64,000 nucleotides of DNA from Daphnia pulex. Taxonomy: Eukaryota; Arthropoda; Branchiopoda; Diplostraca; Daphniidae. The stretch spans positions 7,998,001 to 8,062,000 of the forward strand of contig NC_060019.1 of the NCBI RefSeq assembly GCF_021134715.1, given 5' to 3'. The notes under the pieces were generated by a model, which saw only the letters and a list, made by a program, of their open reading frames with translations, made no database searches and was not told where the DNA came from. The position numbers and the translations under genes are program-made. Within the stretch, counting starts at the first letter, position 1; every line of letters starts with the position of its first letter. Below, in pieces: positions 59,113 through 64,000 of this stretch.

Positions 59113-61839
59113 ATGGCTTCAATTGACTTCGATTCTGTCTTGGAGTATTTGGGAGCCGAGGGTCGATATCAAACAGTTCTCTACTATTTGCTGTGCATTC
59201 CGGCCACGGTACCAGCGGCCTTCCTCGCGTTCAATCAAGTCTTTTTATCGGCGACTCCCGGTCATTGGTGCCAAATCCCAGAGCTGGCAAATCTGACGGT
59301 TGACTACCGCAAGTCCTTGGGAATCCCGCACGATGGCACCAAATATTCCTCGTGCTCCATGTATCACGTTGATTTCAGTCAAGTACTGCCGGAAGTCATT
59401 TTGGCTGGTAATTGGCCATCCAACACGACGCTCCCGCTGCTGCCAGTGGCCAACTCCGCATGGCCAGTCACCAACTGCCTTCACGGCTGGGAATATGACA
59501 AAACCCAGTATGATGCCACCCTAGTTACAGAGGTCAGTTGAAACACAACTTTATTTAGACTATAATTACCATCAGTGTTCATCATGTTTTTTTTTTTTAT
59601 GTTGAAAATTAATTTGCAAATGATAGGAGTGTTAGAAAATATGTCCCTGAGCTCTTATTATTATATTCCACCAAATAATAAGAAATGTAAAAAAAAAATG
59701 TATATTATGGCGAATTTATTCAGTTGAATTTAGTATGCGACAACAAGTGGTTACCATCTTTTTCCACAACCCTTTTTTATGTGGGGTCTCTTTTTGGAAA
59801 TCTTCTCTTCGGCTGGATCGCTGACAAGTAAAGACATTTCTGATCACAACATTTTAAAAATTATTATTTTATTTATTTATTTATTTTTTGGCTTATTGTT
59901 CCAATTAAAATTTTCAGATGGGGACGTCGAATTTCTTTCCTGTTAATGATCTATATGGCTGTAACCCTCTCAATTGCTACAGCCTTTTCACCAAATTACA
60001 CAGTATACATGGTTTTTCGGGCAGTCAATGGATTGACCTTCCCAGCTCTATTTCAGATACCCTATATTTTAGGTAATTCAAAAACATTTTATACTTTAAA
60101 TTTACTGAAAGATTAAATATTCACGCGATATTGATTTGCCATGAATGCGCATAATCGTATACAGGCAAAATACCATTAACATGAATTCTTCTTTAAATGC
60201 ACATAGTGATGGAGTTAGTGGGCCCCGAATTCAGGACTTTTGCTGGGAACGGAATCAGCATGTTCTTTGGCTTGTCACTTGCTCTACTGGCCGGGCTGGC
60301 TCATTTCCTGCGCCATTGGTTTCATCTCGCATTAGCGACATCGGTTCCATTTCTCCCCTTGTTTGGGTGGGTATTTCAGTCCTATCGATTTCTGGCTAGA
60401 ATTATTTTTGTTTAACTTTTTCCTTTTTATGATTCAAAGATATTACTGGGTGGTACCCGAATCTCCACGGTGGCTCCTTAGCAGAGATCGAATCGACGAA
60501 GCAGAGGCCATCGTTCAGCGGATCGCTCGCATCAATAAGCGGAGCATACCAGCAAATTATTTGCGAAGCTTAAAGCAGGTATAACATTGTTGATGCCTTG
60601 GCGCATAGTTAATGGGTTGTACTAAGTTTACCGACTCTTTTGGTGTTGTAACTGTATTAAACTTTTTTTGTTGTATTATGCGCCCTCAATTTGATAGGAG
60701 AATACCAACGTGAAGCTATCGATGGAAGAACAACAGGAAGTGACACAATCTACTCATCCATCTCAGCAGCCCAGTAAAGGAACAATGCTGGAACTGTTAC
60801 GCTATCCCAACATGCGCCGCAAATTTTACATTTTGACTTTCTTGTGGCTGGCCAATTCAGTGGCGTATAACGGCCTCTCGTACAACTCGTCGAATCTTGG
60901 CGTTTCCGACACGCTCGCCTTTTTCATCAATGCAATTGTTGAAGCCCCGGCCTACGTCCTGACGTGGTGGGCTATGGGGAGATGGGGTCGTCGGTGGGTC
61001 ACCTGTTTAACTATGCTGCTGGGCGGCCTAGCCTGTTGCTGCTGCATGCTGGTTCCAGAAGGTAAAAAGAACAAGTTTCTATTTCGAAGACTAAATTCTA
61101 AAGAGATTTGATTTTACTTTTGCGGAGTACAGATCCGCTGTGGATTTCGGTAACGTTGGCGATGATTGGCAAGTTCGGGATCGCCGCCTCGTTTGGAATC
61201 ATTTTCCTTTACGCCAGTGAATTATTGCCAACTGTTGTTCGAAGCCAAGCAATGGCGATCGCCTCCTTTGTGGCTGGAATAGGACTTATTGCGTTTCCCT
61301 ACATAGTTTTCTTGGTAAGCATAAATCTTCTCATATCATTCGCAAAAGTTTAGTCATTTTGGATAAAAGATTCCTGTCTGAAATCAAATAATTTCTTAAT
61401 TTTATAGGCAGTTTATTCTCGTCTGTTACCCTTGCTGATCATGGGTTTGTTAGCCACAGCCGGAGCTCTTTGCTCGGTTTTATTGCCAGAGACGTTGGGA
61501 GTAAGCCTGCCGCAAACTTTGGAAGAAGGAGAAGCTTTTGGCTTGCGGTCTCGGATTTGGAGTTGTCCTGCAGAAAGCAGAAAGTAATCAGCCATTTATA
61601 CGCCTACATAATAATAATAATGCGCATTTTTCATTTGCCAAGACATTCAAAAACACGAAACGAAATCAATAGTTCCTCAACAATAAATTAAAACTAAATA
61701 ACTTTAATTTTCTTATAGATGTCGAACAGTCGATGATACTAAGACGAGTGTCATCGAAAGTGGAGTCGAATCCCTAGTTCTTCTTGAGCCAAACGGTGCG
61801 GCAATTAAGTCGACGGAGTTTTTGCAACCGACCCTGTAA
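59113..61839 (+). CDS. SLC22-family organic cation/carnitine-type transporter, 606 aa
   Basis: Exons 59113-59532, 59724-59827, 59918-60072, 60207-60366, 60440-60578, 60698-61061, 61133-61314, 61408-61583 and 61719-61839, all in phase. The layout is SLC22. A first membrane helix (TVLYYLLCIPATVPAAFLAF) is followed by a large Cys-containing extracellular loop with an N-glycosylation site (NWPSNTT) and the block FNLVCDNKWLP-like LNLVCDNKW. The MFS motif is GWIADKWGRRISF, then VVPESPRWLLSRDRIDEAEA, a cytoplasmic loop, and the second-half motif WWAMGRWGRRWVTC; PETLGVSLPQTLEEGE ends the domain. It would move organic cations, carnitine or similar compounds across the plasma membrane; the substrate cannot be read from sequence. 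Confidence 0.93.
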
Positions 61840-62210
61840 TCTACGTCGTGTAGTGTGTAAAGTTTCCCTTCATTATCACTAAACATGCGCATAACTCAGA
61901 TGTATTGGTTACTCTATTCTATTCTTACATTTTTTTATGACATCCAATCACAACGGGAAATATTCTTTATCGATGAATCTGAAATATATAAGACATATTT
62001 TCTTTCCTATCTCATGAATCGTTTAAGACGATTCAAAAACTGATTTCAAATACCGATTTGGCAGAGTTTTTCGATACATTGGAGCCATCTTAAAAAGGGA
62101 GAAAAATAGTTTTGCTAATTGTTTTTAGACTTGTGAATGAACTTGCAGGACAGAAATCGTGTAAGTTTACAGCAAACGTTTCATGTATTTGGTTTGCGGT
62201 TTAGAAAATA
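61840..62210. other. Convergent 3' flanks of SLC22 and PSMG1 genes
   Basis: AT-rich, no feature supported. Confidence 0.5.
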
Positions 62211-63292
62211 TTAGATGTACAAGTTTCCAGTCTTTGCGCTCTGAATACGAATTGGGAAACGTCCAGTCCGGCTGACTGGCAGTTGACGGGTAGATTCAAC
62301 CGAGCCTAAAAATTTTGTGAATCCCTCCACCATATCTGCTTCTAGGTTAAGAGTGGAGGAGAAAACAACACAGGCTATGGCTGGAACTTCTTTTATATCG
62401 CACACCGTCAATACTGGAAACAATTTTTTTTTAAACGTTAAGGTTTGCTTCTTTCAAAACACCGAAAATTATTTAATACTTCCTGCTGCAACTCCTCCTA
62501 AGATATTGGGCTGCTCGAGTCTGGTACCTTTCAAAAAGTCAGAGCAACTGTAGTTTGAAGTTGCTAATGTTCTCATCAATGGTGTCTCCATGAAAGTTGG
62601 ATGGTCATCACTTTTGAAATTTGAGCTGGCAGATACTGTTAATATCAGCACTGTTGTGGTGCTCTTGAAGCTATTTATAACCTGATGCAATGAACAGCAA
62701 AGATTGCAATCTCACAATACAAGACCATCATTGGAGAAATTATTATACTACTTACAGTTTGGGAAAACAGATAAAAATCTTCAGAGGACATTGTTGAACT
62801 ACAAGTGCAGAGTAAAATGTCCTGACTTATTTGGAAAAACAAGGACGGCTCAGGCTCCTTGTACTGCAAGCCCCAAATCTCAATATCAGATTTATCCAAC
62901 TGTGTTTGTTTAATCAGTTTCCCAATAGGATCAGGGCTAACAAGAGGAAGGTGATTCTTAGCAAACTCTAAAATACAAAATATTAAATAGATTTGAATGT
63001 GAAAAAATAGCTCAACTTTCTCACCTGTCGCCTGTAATCCTTCAGAGAGGATAACTGTTTTACATTTTTCACGTATGTTTTCATCTAATTGAATTGTGTA
63101 AGTTGGTATTCTAAAATTGAGAAATAATGTCATGAGAATAACACAACCACTGATAAAGAATCAAAGCAATATTCTATTACTAAATCAATATTACTTTGTA
63201 GTGGCAAATGAAATGAAACCTTCATCATCATCGTCTTCAGGAATTTCTTCGGTTTTGGGATCCTCAAGGATTCGAAGTGATGTTGATTCCAT
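62211..63292 (-). CDS. PSMG1: Proteasome assembly chaperone 1, 266 aa
   Basis: Coding exons 63195-63292, 63025-63110, 62756-62967, 62480-62681 and 62211-62413 (minus strand), in phase. Acidic N-terminus (EEIPEDDDDEGF). Family blocks: CTCSSTMSSEDFYLFSQT (counterpart of the human CQCSCYVAEDQQ region), LATSNYSCSDFLKGTRLEQP followed by NILGGVAAG, KEVPAIACVVFSS, and a C-terminal TGNLYI, which may serve as the HbYX-like anchor (human ends SNIYT). PSMG1 pairs with PSMG2 to scaffold the 20S alpha ring in the cytosol. A non-coding first exon (63442-63479 and upstream) is spliced to 63303, and a short upstream ORF ends one base before this ATG. Confidence 0.85.
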
Positions 63293-63293
63293 C

Positions 63294-63479
63294 TCAAAAA
63301 CTTCTGAAAAGTAAGCAAATCACAGCTGAATTTCAGTGAATTGCGTGAAATTAACGTTTACACTATTTATAACGCTTTAAGCTTAAGGCGTTTAAAAATT
63401 CAATAATTTTCAACCTACAATTCAAACTTCTCACGACTTACGTCACTTTCAAAGCAGACGACTTTACATTACTCGACAT
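63294..63479 (-). other. Upstream ORF in PSMG1 leader (spliced, 15 codons)
   Basis: ATG at 63477-63479 runs to the donor at 63441 and, after splicing to 63303, reads MSSNVKSSALKVTSF and stops at 63294-63296, one base before the main ATG. Confidence 0.45.
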
Positions 63480-63870
63480 CTTTCAAGTTATGTTTTGCCA
63501 ATTTTTATTTTATTTTACGAATTGCATATTTTCCCGATAAAATCCATACAATTAATATTGAAAACGTTAACTAAGCTTATTTCTGATTTTCCAACACATT
63601 TGTTTATTATTTATTTGGTATTATGTTGAAATTTGGCGTCGTTGATTGCTATGGTAACAACGTCAATCGATTGAGAAAAAATTGTCAAATTTTATCGTCA
63701 TACGGTCATTCTCGTGCAGTTCGGCCCACTGATAAATTGTGTGTGTAGTCTAATTTTGAGTTATGTTGGAGTAAGAATCTGAATTATTCAATGTTCAATA
63801 ACTGCTAAAGTCCTTTAAGGTCACAGAGTGTATTACGATTTGCATAGTGTCAAAACCTGTGTTGCCGAAC
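63480..63870. promoter_or_regulatory. Bidirectional promoter PSMG1 / intersectin
   Basis: At most 391 bp separates the first PSMG1 ATG-bearing exon from the intersectin ATG. No TATA box fits. A donor-like gtaagaat lies at 63768, and 63820-63870 is probably the intersectin 5' UTR. Confidence 0.45.
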
Positions 63871-64000
63871 ATGGATCCGTTCGTCATTTTACCACAAGAA
63901 AAAGCTCGTTATGTAGAACAATTCAACTCATTGAAACCGGCTGGTGGATTTGTTAGCGGCGACCAAGCCAAAGGGTTTCTTTTGCAATCTCAACTCCCAC
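63871..64000 (+). CDS. Dap160: Intersectin / Dap160, N-terminal EH domain (3' end outside window)
   Basis: The first 43 codons: MDPFVILPQEKARYVEQFNS, then LKPAGGFVSGDQAKGFLLQS and QLP at the edge. The pattern 'E+.+Y..QF.SL.P..GFVSGDQAKGF.LQSQLP' is the start of the first EH domain of intersectin; fly Dap160 has the same AKGFFLQSQLP block. Intersectins are scaffold proteins of clathrin-mediated endocytosis that bind NPF-motif proteins and dynamin. EPS15 is the alternative, but its first EH domain differs at this block. Confidence 0.82.
   Translation, partial: MDPFVILPQEKARYVEQFNSLKPAGGFVSGDQAKGFLLQSQLP

Overview
The window looks like a compact arthropod genome, most likely a water flea (Daphnia) or close crustacean relative. 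Introns are mostly 55-120 nt with GT-AG borders, genes are packed close together, and the conserved proteins match metazoan (often insect-like) families. There are also Tyr-rich 'YYTT' cuticle-type fragments and animal transposable elements. The species call is an inference from style and content, not from a search. Gene models were built by hand: exon junctions were chosen so that reading phase and family similarity both hold.

Layout. 1-9.4 kb is dense: the 3' end of a kinesin-3 (KIF13/Khc-73) gene, RpS8 (minus), RBM18 (plus), two head-to-head small heat-shock protein genes, and a four-exon gene I do not recognise. 9.5-28.4 kb is an accessory block of repeats and broken genes. It holds a short inverted-repeat element, a ~190-bp satellite, a 5'-truncated LINE next to a broken hAT-like transposase gene, rearranged copies of the N-terminal half of an SNAPC4-like gene with a duplicated 238-bp upstream segment, a TA-flanked 864-bp MITE, a five-copy ~870-bp satellite, and a 1,031-bp foldback element with 484-bp arms.

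28.4-44.3 kb returns to conserved genes: the 21-exon RME-8/DNAJC13 endosomal co-chaperone, the MEP-1 zinc-finger protein, and METTL23 plus ACBD6 on the minus strand, separated in one continuous reading frame by a single UAG. 46.3-48.6 kb holds a small two-membrane-segment protein whose second intron carries an intact, apparently very young copia-type LTR element with no pol. 49.6-51.3 kb is a secreted collagen-like protein. 51.3-59.1 kb is gene-poor. 59.1-64 kb carries an SLC22 organic ion transporter, the proteasome assembly chaperone PSMG1 (minus) and, divergently, the first exon of an intersectin/Dap160 gene that runs off the window.

The genes do not form one pathway. RME-8 and intersectin both act in endocytic traffic but are unlinked here. 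The strongest leads are the METTL23-UAG-ACBD6 arrangement, the copia-type miniature LTR element, the foldback element, the ~870-bp satellite, and a probable GT-TG intron in RBM18.
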